A stretch of 32,923 nt of DNA from Phycisphaerae bacterium (GCA_016342495.1 JAEIOG010000058.1:1-32923), one strand, 5' to 3'. Shown: positions 23,361 to 32,381, counted from the stretch's first letter. The notes: generated from the letters alone by a model not told the origin. Translations and numbers: made by a program.

Positions 23361-24518
23361 ATGGATATTAAGACATCACATGAAAAAACCGACCCCGCTG
23401 TTAAGGCAAAACCGCCCCGGCTTGGCTCCTTAGATGCCCTGCGCGGCTTTGATATGTTCTGGATTATCGGAGGGGACCGCTTTGTCAAGACTCTGCTGAT
23501 CGCCTGCGGTTTTCAGGGAGCCCATGCAGTGGTATCCGGTCAGCTGCGGCATGTTCCCTGGCATGGCTTTGGGGCTTATGATCTGATCTTTCCCTTGTTC
23601 CTGTTTATCTCCGGGGTTACGATGCCGTTTTCCCTGGGCCGGCAGATACAAAAGGGCATATCAAAACCAAAGTTATATATAACTATTATTAGACGGGGCC
23701 TGTTACTGGTATTGTTTGGCTGTATCTACAATGGTATTTTATCTCTGGATTTCGCCAATGCCCGTTATCTCAGTGTGCTGGGCTTTATCGGGATGGCATG
23801 GATGTTTGCGGCCTTCATTTTTATTAATACCAGTTGGAAAGGCCAGCTATCCTGGGCTATTGGCTTGCTGCTGGGCTATTGGGCAGCGTTGATGTGGATT
23901 GATGTGCCCGGTTTTGGTCCCGGTAATATTCATGAGGTCTATGGCCCCGGTAATTTGATAGCTTATCTGGACAGGGCATTCGTTCCCGGAAGACTTTATC
24001 GGGGTTGTTTTGACCCTCAGGGCGCCTTTTCGATTATATCAGGGATAGGAACCGCTCTTTTAGGGGTGATGGCCGGGCATATACTCTGCCGGGCCCAGAA
24101 TAATGGCAAGAGAATGCTTGCCGCAGGTCAACTGGCCACAGCTGGGGCCTGCTGTATTGCCATTGCCTTGCTGTGGGATAAGGTCTTTCCTATCAATAAA
24201 GAAATGTGGACCAGCTCCTTTACGGTTTTGACCGCCGGGATCAGTTTTTTGTTGCTTAGTCTTTTCTATTTGGTAATTGATGTTATAGGATTAAGGAGAT
24301 GGGCTTTTCCTTTTGTCTTAATTGGCCTTAACCCCATCACAATATATATGGGGGCCCGCTTCATTAACTTTGAATATACCACGGACTTCTTCTTTGCGGG
24401 CCTGGCCCATAAAATCGGGGGCAACTGGTGTCATTGCAGCTGGGCGTTTTGTTATCTCTTAATCGAAATTTTATTTTTATACTTTCTTTATCGAAAAAAA
24501 GTATTCCTGAGGGTTTGA
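23361..24518 (+). CDS. HGSNAT-like membrane acetyltransferase (COG4299/DUF5009 family)
   Basis: The protein has about ten transmembrane helices and opens with RLGSLDALRGFDMFWII, the signature of the heparan-alpha-glucosaminide N-acetyltransferase family. RHVPWHGFGAYDLIFPLFLFISGV follows; its first His (about residue 64) aligns with the active-site His of human HGSNAT (HxxWxGxxxxDLxFPxF). The human enzyme uses acetyl-CoA on one side of the membrane to acetylate terminal glucosamine on the other. ATG 23361 has AGGA at 7 bases; the ATG at 23355 is too close to it. It is 14 bases after the TPR gene, and a small ORF begins one base after its stop. The linkage to GH89 supports an amino-sugar role, but bacterial members are little studied. 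Confidence 0.82.
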   Translation: MDIKTSHEKTDPAVKAKPPRLGSLDALRGFDMFWIIGGDRFVKTLLIACGFQGAHAVVSGQLRHVPWHGFGAYDLIFPLFLFISGVTMPFSLGRQIQKGISKPKLYITIIRRGLLLVLFGCIYNGILSLDFANARYLSVLGFIGMAWMFAAFIFINTSWKGQLSWAIGLLLGYWAALMWIDVPGFGPGNIHEVYGPGNLIAYLDRAFVPGRLYRGCFDPQGAFSIISGIGTALLGVMAGHILCRAQNNGKRMLAAGQLATAGACCIAIALLWDKVFPINKEMWTSSFTVLTAGISFLLLSLFYLVIDVIGLRRWAFPFVLIGLNPITIYMGARFINFEYTTDFFFAGLAHKIGGNWCHCSWAFCYLLIEILFLYFLYRKKVFLRV

Positions 24519-24519
24519 T

Positions 24520-24678
24520 ATGAATAGAAAAATTATAAAAGAATGCACAAAATACCTTTGTCTGACTTTAGCAGTGGCTGCTTTGGTCTTAGTTTTAGGA
24601 TGGTCGCTCAAAGAATTAGCTCAGTATAAAAACAGGCAGGCAAATGATGTAAAAAACTGCCAGACAAACCAACAATAA
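24520..24678 (+). CDS. Small single-pass membrane protein (52 residues), unknown function
   Basis: ATG 24520 starts one base after the HGSNAT-like stop codon and has GAGGG at 6 bases, so it is probably translated. The product has a charged N-terminus (MNRKIIKECTKYL), one hydrophobic helix (about residues 12-29, LCLTLAVAALVLVLGWSL) and a short polar tail (KELAQYKNRQANDVKNCQ). Its stop is 14 bases before the GH89 start. The tight spacing makes it a real operon member. It might be a subunit of the acetyltransferase or an anchor between the membrane enzyme and the lipoproteins; no family is recognised. Confidence 0.65.
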   Translation: MNRKIIKECTKYLCLTLAVAALVLVLGWSLKELAQYKNRQANDVKNCQTNQQ

Positions 24679-24692
24679 ATGAGAGAGAAAAT

Positions 24693-27233
24693 ATGAATAT
24701 TATAAAACCAGCTTTAAAATTAATTATCCCCGCCTTATTGCTTACCTTTACCGCCAGCTGCAGCAAAGCTGCTTGTCCCCCGGCCCGGGATGTACTTAAA
24801 AGGCTTATCGGTTCACGGGCCGATACCATCGAAATAAAAATGATCGATAAAGTCAACGATTGCGATATTTATCGCTATGAGGTCAAAGATGGCAAATTAA
24901 AGCTTACCGGCAGTAGCCCGGTGGCTCTCTGTCGGGGTTTTTATGACTATCTCAAGAGCAATGAACTCGGCATGGTCAGCTGGAGCGGCAATCGCATTGC
25001 CATCCCCCCACAATGGCCCGATGCATCAGCTAAAGAGGTGATCTCACCTTATAAACATCATTATTATTTCAATGTCGTTACTTATGGATACACCACCGCT
25101 TACTGGGATTGGCCCCGCTGGCAAAGAGAACTGGACTGGATGGCTGTCCATGGCATTGATATGCCTTTGGCACTGGCGGCCAATGAAGCTATAGCGATAA
25201 GGGTATGGAAACAACTGGGACTGACTGATCCCCAGATCGAGAAATTCTATGTCGGACCGGCTCATCTGCCCTGGCAACGCATGGGTTGTATTATCAATCA
25301 CGATGGCCCGCTACCCCAACAGTTCAATGATGATCAGGTAATCTTACAACATAAAATCTTAGACCGCATGCGTCAATTAGGTATGAAGCCTGTTGTCCCG
25401 GCATTTGCCGGATTTGTCCCTAAAGCCATTACCCGGCTTTATCCTGAGGTTAAATTACACGAAGCCGGCTGGGGTGGCTGGGGCAAAGATCATCATGCCT
25501 TCCTGTTATTGCCCGATGGTCCGCTTTTTAACCAGATTGGTAAGATGTTTATCGAAGAATGGGAAAAAGAATTCGGCAAATGCGATTATTATCTGGCTGA
25601 CAGTTTCAATGAAATGGAAATACCAGCCCCTAAAGATGACAAACAAAAGCGTTATGAAATTCTGACAAGCTTTGGCAAGGCTGTCTATGATTCTATTAAG
25701 GCCGGTAACCCCGATGCCACCTGGGTTATGCAGGGTTGGATGTTCGGATATCAGCGTTATATCTGGGATGCCCCTTCTCTGGCCGCTCTGATCAGTAAAG
25801 TTCCCGATGATAAAATGCTGCTGCTGGATTTAGCGGTCGATTATAACAGTCAATTCTGGCATAATGGCTTTAACTGGGACTTTTATGAAGGATTTTTCGG
25901 CAAACCATGGGTTTATAGCGTCATTCCAAATATGGGTGGCAAAACCGCATTTACCGGTCAACTGGATTTCTATGCAAAAGGAGGCACCCCAGCTCTTGAT
26001 TCGCCCAATAAAGGTCGTCTGGAAGGTTTTGGCATGGCCCCGGAAGGCATCGAAAACAATGAAGTCCTTTATGAACTGATTGCCGATATGGGCTGGACTG
26101 ATAAAGCGGCCAATCTGGATCTGTGGCTGGAAAATTATTGCAGCAATCGCTATGGTTCATACCCGAAAGAAATCAAAACCGCCTGGCAATTGCTGCGTAA
26201 ATCCTGCTTTGGCAGCTTTACTGACCATCCGCGTTTCAATTGGCAGTTCCGCCCGGGCCGCTCGCAGCGCGGCAGTGTGAATTTTAATGCCGATTTTCTA
26301 AAAGCAGTTGAATCTTTTGCCGCCTGTGCCGATCAATTCAAAAATAATCCTCTCTATCAGCAGGATCTCCTTGAGTTTACCGCTTTTTATCTGGGCGAAA
26401 AGATTCAACAGCAAATCCAATTGGCCAACAAAGCCCTGATGTATGATGATACCGCAACCGCCGATGCCGCTATTGCCGATATTATGGAAATGTTTGATAC
26501 CATGGATCGCCTTTTGGAGTCACATCAAAACTATCGATTGCAGAACTGGATTGATTTTGCCCGTGGTCATGGTGACAGCCAGCAATTAAAAGATTATTAT
26601 GAGCATAATGCCCGAAGACTCGTTACGGTCTGGGGCCCTCCAGTAGATGACTATTCTGCCCGAATCTGGTCTGGCCTTATTCGAGACTATTATAAACCGC
26701 GCTGGCAGGCTTATTTTAAGTCATTAAAGACCGCCAAGCCCTTTGACTTTGGCACCTGGGAAGAAAACTGGGTCAAAAGCACTGGTCTAAGTGAAATCAA
26801 ACCTTTTGCCAATCCAGTCAAAGCAGCTTTGGATGCCTTAGCAAAGGCTACCAAGCTCAAAACGACCCAACAGTCTCTGCCAGCAGGTCAGTTAATTGGC
26901 CAGTGGTCACCTGCGGATATATCTACTGACTGGCAAAAGCTGCAATGGAAGATCCCGGCCTCTGATTTAAATAAAATCCGCGGCATTATCTTTCAATATC
27001 GCAAAGGGGCCCATCGTCTGGATGTCAATGAAGTGACAGTCATTGGCGATGGCAAAACAATGGCAGTTGACCAGCACCTTGGCTTTGCCGGAATACCCAG
27101 TCAGAACAATTTCTATAAACTCCATGCCCCGGTCGATGCCCGGGCCAACAATGAATGTATTATCGAAGCAACTGTACGCGGCAATGGCGGCAATGATTCT
27201 TTTGGGCAGGTCCTCTTGATTAAAAAACAATGA
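24693..27233 (+). CDS. GH89 alpha-N-acetylglucosaminidase (NAGLU homologue), lipoprotein
   Basis: The enzyme removes terminal alpha-linked N-acetylglucosamine, in humans from heparan sulfate. The lipobox TASC (Cys23) predicts a lipid-anchored protein. The three GH89 regions are present: an N-terminal domain to about residue 115, a barrel with YYLADSFNEMEIP (Glu307, aligned with human Glu316, the acid/base) and GFGMAPEGIENNEVLYEL (Glu451, aligned with human Glu446, the nucleophile), then the helical domain. Landmarks HYYFNVVTYGYTTAYWDWPRW and NMGG also match. The last 140 residues add a beta-sandwich-like tail absent from the human enzyme. ATG 24693 follows GAGAG. It is the fourth gene of the operon. 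Characterised bacterial GH89 enzymes also act on mucin GlcNAc-alpha-1,4-Gal, so the substrate is not certain. Confidence 0.95.
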   Translation: MNIIKPALKLIIPALLLTFTASCSKAACPPARDVLKRLIGSRADTIEIKMIDKVNDCDIYRYEVKDGKLKLTGSSPVALCRGFYDYLKSNELGMVSWSGNRIAIPPQWPDASAKEVISPYKHHYYFNVVTYGYTTAYWDWPRWQRELDWMAVHGIDMPLALAANEAIAIRVWKQLGLTDPQIEKFYVGPAHLPWQRMGCIINHDGPLPQQFNDDQVILQHKILDRMRQLGMKPVVPAFAGFVPKAITRLYPEVKLHEAGWGGWGKDHHAFLLLPDGPLFNQIGKMFIEEWEKEFGKCDYYLADSFNEMEIPAPKDDKQKRYEILTSFGKAVYDSIKAGNPDATWVMQGWMFGYQRYIWDAPSLAALISKVPDDKMLLLDLAVDYNSQFWHNGFNWDFYEGFFGKPWVYSVIPNMGGKTAFTGQLDFYAKGGTPALDSPNKGRLEGFGMAPEGIENNEVLYELIADMGWTDKAANLDLWLENYCSNRYGSYPKEIKTAWQLLRKSCFGSFTDHPRFNWQFRPGRSQRGSVNFNADFLKAVESFAACADQFKNNPLYQQDLLEFTAFYLGEKIQQQIQLANKALMYDDTATADAAIADIMEMFDTMDRLLESHQNYRLQNWIDFARGHGDSQQLKDYYEHNARRLVTVWGPPVDDYSARIWSGLIRDYYKPRWQAYFKSLKTAKPFDFGTWEENWVKSTGLSEIKPFANPVKAALDALAKATKLKTTQQSLPAGQLIGQWSPADISTDWQKLQWKIPASDLNKIRGIIFQYRKGAHRLDVNEVTVIGDGKTMAVDQHLGFAGIPSQNNFYKLHAPVDARANNECIIEATVRGNGGNDSFGQVLLIKKQ

Positions 27234-27347
27234 CAAGATCTGACCCTGCCATAGCTTTATGGTTTCTGATTGGGCAGATTAAAGATAATATATTGTTTTT
27301 AGAACAGGTAGAAGTGGTCAAAAGTATTGTCTTATGCCTGACCTGGC

Positions 27348-29237
27348 TTAAATTCCGCCGGCATCGATACTTTCGACCTCGGGGACAACCTTAGCCGGCA
27401 CTTGCAGATAGGTTAAGGTATGTTCTAAAATATCCCGCACCACAGGGCCGGCGACCACCCCGCCGGTATAGCCCAGTCCCAGCGATCGATCCGGGGCCCG
27501 AACCACTACTAAGACCACAACGCGAGGATTTTCAGCTGGAGCCCCGGCAATAAAAGATGATACCCACTTATATGCTTCATAGCCGCGGCCATCACTGCGG
27601 GCAATATTAGCTGTTCCGGTTTTACCGAAAACTGTCCATTTATCCAGATGAGCCTGCTGGGCGGTTCCCTCATCGCCAACTACTTCTACCATACCCTTTT
27701 CGATAATATCGCGGGCGGTTTTGGCTTCAATAATGCGTCCGGCCCGTTGGATCGGGGCCGGGTTAGGCTTGCGGCTGATCATTGCCAGCCAGCTACTCTT
27801 TTGAATATCATCAACATTGCAGTCAATCTTTTCCTTGAGCACCCGGGGAATAACCGGATGGCCGCCATTGGCCAGTGAGCAAAACGCAGTTATCAGTTGC
27901 ACCGGAGTAACAGCGATAGTCTGGCCAAAGGCAACCCGGGTCAAAGTCGTTGGAGCACCGGCGGCAGCTTTGAGCTGATCGGACAGGGTTACAAGTTTGC
28001 CATCGATAATTTTGTTTCGGGGCAGGCCGGCTGCTTCACCGGGTAAGTCGATGCCGGTCTTGCGGCCAAAGCCAAAAAGCTCCAGAGACCGGTAGAATTT
28101 ATCCGGGCCCATCATCTGGGCAATCTTTGCCACACCGATATTACTGGATTTAATGATGATTCCAGCCACCGAGAGCATGCCATATTTATGACCGCCATAT
28201 TCATGTACCGCCCGAAAACCCGGACCATCATAAACGCCGCTTTCAGTACAGTCTATTATCTGGTCGATACTGACAACGCCGCTGTCGATGCCGGCACAAA
28301 CCGTAAAAGGCTTAAAGGTGCTGCCAGGTTCATAAGTGTCAGTCAGAGCAATATTACGCTGGAGCGCAACATTTCTCTTACTGCCGGCAGGATTAAAGGA
28401 TGGGTAATTAGCCAGAGCCCAGATATCCCCAGTTGCAGGGTCCATGACAATACCGGTGGCACATTGGGCCTTGTATTTCTGGGTAATTTCCTGCAGTTTA
28501 GTCTCGAGAAACTGTTGAATTTCGGCATCGATAGTCAAGACAATGGTCTTGCCATCAACTGGCAGCTTCGAGCCGGCTTTGACCTGAACCGATCGACGTG
28601 AAACATCGGCCCGGCTGAGCAGTTTGCCCGCCTGGCCAATTAAATCATCATTATACTGGCTTTCGACGCCACCGACGCCCTGGCCATCAATATCGGTAAA
28701 GCCCAGAATATGACCAGCCAGAGCGGCCATGGGATAATGACGTTTATATTCATAACTGATGACAACACCGGGAAAATCCAGAGCCTCGATTTTTTCGGCC
28801 TGGTCCTGACTGATAAAGCGTTTGATCCACATAAACTGTTTATCGCTGCGGGCCTGGAGATCTTTTAAGATTTCCCTCGATTTCATATCAAGAATAGCAG
28901 CCAGTTTAATGGAAATTTCTTTTTGCTTGGTCTCAACATCGCTATCTTCATCGTCCCGGATAAAAGATGGATCGATCCAGACCGAAGGCTGCTTGACTGA
29001 AACAGCTAATTTGCGCAAGCGACTGTCGACAATGTCGCCACGTCTCTGGGAAAAGTTAATGATTTTTTCCTGCTGCCGCTCAGCTCGCTGACGGGCCTGC
29101 TGAACATTGTCAAATTGCAGATGATGACAGCGGAAAATGACAGCGACCATACCGGCCGCTAAGATCAGCGGGTAAATAATCATCCATTTGTTAGCACCAG
29201 TTGACTGGGACATTAAACTATTATCATCTGTATTCAT
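27348..29237 (-). CDS. ftsI: Penicillin-binding protein, FtsI/PBP2-type septal transpeptidase
   Basis: The protein is the division-specific peptidoglycan transpeptidase. One transmembrane helix (residues 18-35) is followed by the PBP dimerisation domain (RRGDIVDSRLRKLA, HYPMAALAGHILGF, GVGGVESQYND) and the transpeptidase domain with the three active-site motifs: S306-T-F-K, S364-S-N and K539-T-G. Its place next to ftsL and rsmH in a dcw cluster identifies it as FtsI. Length (629 residues) is normal. The start at 29237 lacks a clear ribosome site; ATG 29213 is an alternative. The cluster ends here: no murE follows and the next gene converges. A peptidoglycan-making planctomycete is implied. 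Confidence 0.94.
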   Translation of the reverse strand: MNTDDNSLMSQSTGANKWMIIYPLILAAGMVAVIFRCHHLQFDNVQQARQRAERQQEKIINFSQRRGDIVDSRLRKLAVSVKQPSVWIDPSFIRDDEDSDVETKQKEISIKLAAILDMKSREILKDLQARSDKQFMWIKRFISQDQAEKIEALDFPGVVISYEYKRHYPMAALAGHILGFTDIDGQGVGGVESQYNDDLIGQAGKLLSRADVSRRSVQVKAGSKLPVDGKTIVLTIDAEIQQFLETKLQEITQKYKAQCATGIVMDPATGDIWALANYPSFNPAGSKRNVALQRNIALTDTYEPGSTFKPFTVCAGIDSGVVSIDQIIDCTESGVYDGPGFRAVHEYGGHKYGMLSVAGIIIKSSNIGVAKIAQMMGPDKFYRSLELFGFGRKTGIDLPGEAAGLPRNKIIDGKLVTLSDQLKAAAGAPTTLTRVAFGQTIAVTPVQLITAFCSLANGGHPVIPRVLKEKIDCNVDDIQKSSWLAMISRKPNPAPIQRAGRIIEAKTARDIIEKGMVEVVGDEGTAQQAHLDKWTVFGKTGTANIARSDGRGYEAYKWVSSFIAGAPAENPRVVVLVVVRAPDRSLGLGYTGGVVAGPVVRDILEHTLTYLQVPAKVVPEVESIDAGGI

Positions 29238-29306
29238 TACAAAGTTGTACTCATAACAATTGAGTTTGCCCGTTTTGCCTGTCTATAAGTTCATATTCTG
29301 ATAAAT

Positions 29307-29570
29307 TTACTGGATGGGATTATCCTGCTGGGGTAGATTCAGCTGAACACCCGCTTTTTCCAGCATTTGCCGAAGTTTTTCCGGTGAGCCAACGGCATAA
29401 CTGATATCCAGATGATTACGCTGGATCTGCTGGTGGAGTTTTTGCATCTGGCTGACATTTGCGACCCGCTGATTTTCGGCCTGAACGTGCAATGTGCGGA
29501 GATAAACTATGGACAAGCCAATAGCCAGCATCCAGACCAGCAAATAAACTACACGTTTGATCTCAACCAT
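29307..29570 (-). CDS. ftsL: FtsL-like cell-division protein
   Basis: The 87-residue protein has a short cytoplasmic start, one transmembrane helix (residues 6-23) and a coiled-coil-rich outer part (VQAENQRVANVSQMQKLHQQ), the plan of FtsL. Sequence similarity to known FtsL is weak, as is usual; the call rests on size, topology and position between the rsmH region and ftsI. It begins 12 bases after the LysM gene. Confidence 0.7.
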   Translation of the reverse strand: MVEIKRVVYLLVWMLAIGLSIVYLRTLHVQAENQRVANVSQMQKLHQQIQRNHLDISYAVGSPEKLRQMLEKAGVQLNLPQQDNPIQ

Positions 29571-29582
29571 AAAAAACCTGTG

Positions 29583-30362
29583 CTATTTAGCAGGAATAAC
29601 CAAAACCATACCCGGTATAATTTCATCGGCATTACGGATTTTGGCAGAATTCAACTTGATAATTTCATGATAGCGATTGCCGTTGCCCAGCAGTCTTTTG
29701 GCAATTGTGTAAAGCCTGTCGCCATCGACAACAGTATAAGTCTTATTAACTGCTACAGGGCTGACAGCTCTTGCTGCAGAAGAATTATTAGATGATAAAA
29801 CACCATCAATGGCAGGGATAATCAGCTTTTGCCCGGGTTTAAGGTCATCCATCGAAGGTATTACGCTCAAATTAGCCTTATGAATCCGGGTAACATTAAC
29901 CCAGCGATTGCCTTCTTTGGAGCCATAATATTTAATCGAGATTTCAGTGAGGTTTTCGCCATCTGCAACGGTATGGGTTTTAGGCCAGCCGGCAGGTACC
30001 CCAGCGATATCGGCCTGCTGGTCATTAGCTGGCAGGAGTCGATTGATCCTATTATCCAGCGACTCAGCATTTTGGTCTGATTCACTGGCTCCAGGCAGGT
30101 CTCTTACATAATCAGAATTACCGGTATTGCCCGTGACGTTTTCGATATTATCATCATTAGAATTATTATTGCTGTATGTGCTTCTGGGCGGACTATAGCT
30201 GTTACCCGGCTTTTTATTGCTGGAAGACATAGCCGCATCGTCCCGGTTAAACAGATCCACATTTTTATTAACTGCCTGTTCATTTACGCCATAGAGAATA
30301 AAAGCTATCGCAATTATTATACCTAAACTAAACAGCAAACCAATTTTAGCGTCATTACCCAT
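29583..30362 (-). CDS. Membrane-anchored protein with two LysM domains, in the dcw cluster
   Basis: A transmembrane helix (about residues 7-24) is followed by a long Ser/Asn-rich linker and two LysM domains, TVADGENLTEISIKYYGSKEG to LIIP and TVVDGDRLYTIAKRLLGNGN to LVIP. LysM binds N-acetylglucosamine in peptidoglycan, so the protein probably sits at the wall. ATG 30362 follows GGAGG at 7 bases and is preferred to an in-frame start 33 bases upstream. It lies 35 bases after rsmH and 12 before ftsL, a position not occupied by a LysM protein in the classical dcw cluster, so a division-linked wall-binding function is likely (inference). Confidence 0.85.
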   Translation of the reverse strand: MGNDAKIGLLFSLGIIIAIAFILYGVNEQAVNKNVDLFNRDDAAMSSSNKKPGNSYSPPRSTYSNNNSNDDNIENVTGNTGNSDYVRDLPGASESDQNAESLDNRINRLLPANDQQADIAGVPAGWPKTHTVADGENLTEISIKYYGSKEGNRWVNVTRIHKANLSVIPSMDDLKPGQKLIIPAIDGVLSSNNSSAARAVSPVAVNKTYTVVDGDRLYTIAKRLLGNGNRYHEIIKLNSAKIRNADEIIPGMVLVIPAK

Positions 30363-30397
30363 GATTACGCCTCCGGCTAAAAGCCTCATATTCAATA

Positions 30398-31366
30398 TCA
30401 GGCAAAACGCCTGTAAGATTCAATTTCATTTTTATCTTTGCGCCTGGAATCAGCCAACTTACGGGCAATTCGCAACTTGGCACTTCGACTACGCGGATTA
30501 GATTTTATTTCCTGATGCTCTGCTATTATCGGTTTTTTTGTTATGATGTCATAAACCGAAATATCTTTGTTGGCCCGAAAATCTTTTTTTACAATACGAT
30601 CTTCCAAACTGTGAAAACTAATGACAGCTATTTCGCCACCTTCGTTTAATAAAGCCGGTGCCGCTTCAAGCAGACGTTCAAGAACGCCAAGTTCATCATT
30701 AACGGCAATCCGCAAAGCCTGGAAGGTTCGGGTTGCCGGATGAATTTTCTGGCTGTGGCCACCGCCCTGGTAGCCAAAGACTTTATTTATAATTTCAACC
30801 AGCTGAGTGGTCGTTTCTATTCTATTATCACGACGGGCACTGACGATTGCCTTGGCTATTGCCCGGCTACGCCGTTCTTCGCCATACTGAAAGATAATAT
30901 CGGCAAGCTCTTTTTCATATAAGGTATTAACCAGATCTGCGGCAGTCTGGCCTTCGGTGCTGGCTGGCCCGGCAAGACGCATGTCCAGTGGACCATCAAA
31001 ACGAAAGCTTATGCCACGGTTTGGGTCAGCTAACTGAGCTGAACTTATACCTATATCAGCTAAGATAATATCGGCCCGTTGAATATCGAGAGCTTCTAAA
31101 ACCCCGGCAATATTGCCAAAATTATTCTTAACCAATTGAACCTGGCAACCAAGACCAGCAAGATTTTGTTTTGCGACTTTAAGACTATCAGGGTCGACAT
31201 CAATTCCAATTAACAAGCCATCAGAATTCAATTTACTGGCCAACTGCAAAGAATGGCCACCCTGACCTACCGTACAATCAACAATAACCGCATCGGGTTG
31301 ATATTCCAGCATATCAAGCAATGGTTTACTTAAAACTGGTATATGTTGTTCGGCAGGCTCAAACAA
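30398..31366 (-). CDS. rsmH: 16S rRNA (cytosine(1402)-N(4))-methyltransferase
   Basis: This SAM-dependent methyltransferase (MraW/RsmH) modifies C1402 of 16S rRNA. The family opening HIPVL, the SAM motif VDCTVGQGGHS, ADIGISSAQLADPNRGISFRFDGPLDMR and AVISFHSLEDRIVK are all present. The length of 322 residues is typical. The only start that includes the HIPVL block is TTG 31366, with a weak AAGG nearby. It belongs to the mraZ-led operon, 28 bases after orf71. Confidence 0.95.
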   Translation of the reverse strand: MFEPAEQHIPVLSKPLLDMLEYQPDAVIVDCTVGQGGHSLQLASKLNSDGLLIGIDVDPDSLKVAKQNLAGLGCQVQLVKNNFGNIAGVLEALDIQRADIILADIGISSAQLADPNRGISFRFDGPLDMRLAGPASTEGQTAADLVNTLYEKELADIIFQYGEERRSRAIAKAIVSARRDNRIETTTQLVEIINKVFGYQGGGHSQKIHPATRTFQALRIAVNDELGVLERLLEAAPALLNEGGEIAVISFHSLEDRIVKKDFRANKDISVYDIITKKPIIAEHQEIKSNPRSRSAKLRIARKLADSRRKDKNEIESYRRFA

Positions 31367-31394
31367 TGCCTTAACGCTTTCTATTATTTTGGAT

Positions 31395-31610
31395 TTAGCT
31401 TATCAGCTGACGAGCCATCGCTTCTTTGACATAAGGTGAGAATTCGACATCTGCATACTGACCGCCCAAACTGCGAATACGTTCCAGTCGCTGGGTTAAT
31501 TCATCAAGATGCAGTGCAATCTGACCAATTACAGCTTCGGCATTAGAAGAATCCAACTCAATAGTTGAATACTGCTGATCTACTTTTTTCATCCGTGAAG
31601 CAAGTGCCAT
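31395..31610 (-). CDS. Small protein of unknown function between mraZ and rsmH
   Basis: The 71-residue product is charged and mostly helical (VIGQIALHLDELTQRLERIR), with no signal or membrane segment. ATG 31610 follows GAGGTT at good spacing. It lies within the dcw operon, where the classical order has rsmH directly after mraZ. I do not recognise its family. The 212-base gap to mraZ contains a small stem (AAAGGC/GCCTTT on the minus strand) but no other gene. Confidence 0.65.
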   Translation of the reverse strand: MALASRMKKVDQQYSTIELDSSNAEAVIGQIALHLDELTQRLERIRSLGGQYADVEFSPYVKEAMARQLIS

Positions 31611-31822
31611 AACATAACCTCAAATAAAATGTCAATGATGCCGATCCATATATACAGACAGCAAATAATAAAATTCCGGTGCGACAACACAATTGTTCCG
31701 ATAGCGCCCTTGGCCAGATACCCCCCAGCCAGCGTTTTATCGAACCGGAAACCCAATACCCCTTACACAACAGAATGCAAAAGGCATCCTTGCCTTTGCG
31801 AAACTGTCAGTAAAGCCAATAA

Positions 31823-32311
31823 TTACCAGTTAGCTTCTTCGCGATCCTTGCGAAGTACTTCCTGGCGAGCCTGAAGCATAACCTGTTCCTGAAAAGCCAT
31901 ATTGTCGGACAAATATTTGTCCCACATTTCCGGCTGCCACATTTCCAGATGATCTCTGGCTCCGATCAACGTCACCTGCTCCTTGATGCCAGCACGACGC
32001 AGCGCTCTATCGTTGATGAGCACTCGTCCTTGCCGATCCAGCTCAACCCTGCCGGCCGTCGCAAAATTAACCCGTTCATAGGTCAATAGTTCATCAGGGG
32101 CCACCATCCGTGGGGCCACAGCAAGGGCGATGCGCTGATAATACTTTTCAGGATATAGACTCAAAATGCTGTTGGCACCCATCACTACATAAAAACCACT
32201 ACCATGGGCTTCGGGGTCGATTTGCTCACGTACCTTGGCCGGAACCGACAAGCGATTCTTAATATCCAAAGTCAGATCATATTCGCCCGTTAATAATAGC
32301 ATAACATCCAT
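31823..32311 (-). CDS. mraZ: Transcriptional regulator MraZ
   Basis: MraZ is a DNA-binding ring-forming repressor of the dcw operon. Both AbrB-like halves are seen: LDIKNRLSVPAKVREQ near the N-terminus and VELDRQGRVLIN in the middle, giving the two DxxxR motifs of the family. It is somewhat longer (162 residues) than the usual 140-155. The start is either ATG 32311 or ATG 32302; neither has a strong ribosome site, and 32302 fits the family start better. It heads the cluster, and four TGGGA-like repeats lie 36-70 bases upstream. Confidence 0.93.
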   Translation of the reverse strand: MDVMLLLTGEYDLTLDIKNRLSVPAKVREQIDPEAHGSGFYVVMGANSILSLYPEKYYQRIALAVAPRMVAPDELLTYERVNFATAGRVELDRQGRVLINDRALRRAGIKEQVTLIGARDHLEMWQPEMWDKYLSDNMAFQEQVMLQARQEVLRKDREEANW

Positions 32312-32346
32312 AATCCATAAGAATATAGTAAGTTTATTACATTACT

Positions 32347-32381
32347 CACCACTCACTCCTATAATTTACCACATTTTCCCA
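32347..32381 (-). promoter_or_regulatory. MraZ operator (four direct repeats at 10-bp spacing)
   Basis: On the minus strand TGGGA, TGGTA, TAGGA and TGGTG begin exactly 10 bp apart (32381, 32371, 32361, 32351). The known MraZ box is a set of TGGGN repeats separated by 5 bases upstream of mraZ, so this is very probably the autoregulatory site of the dcw operon. Confidence 0.85.

Noticed and set aside
31558-31770. 70-codon frame overlapping orf71 and the mraZ gap
   Set aside because: It overlaps the better-supported orf71 in another frame and lacks a ribosome site.
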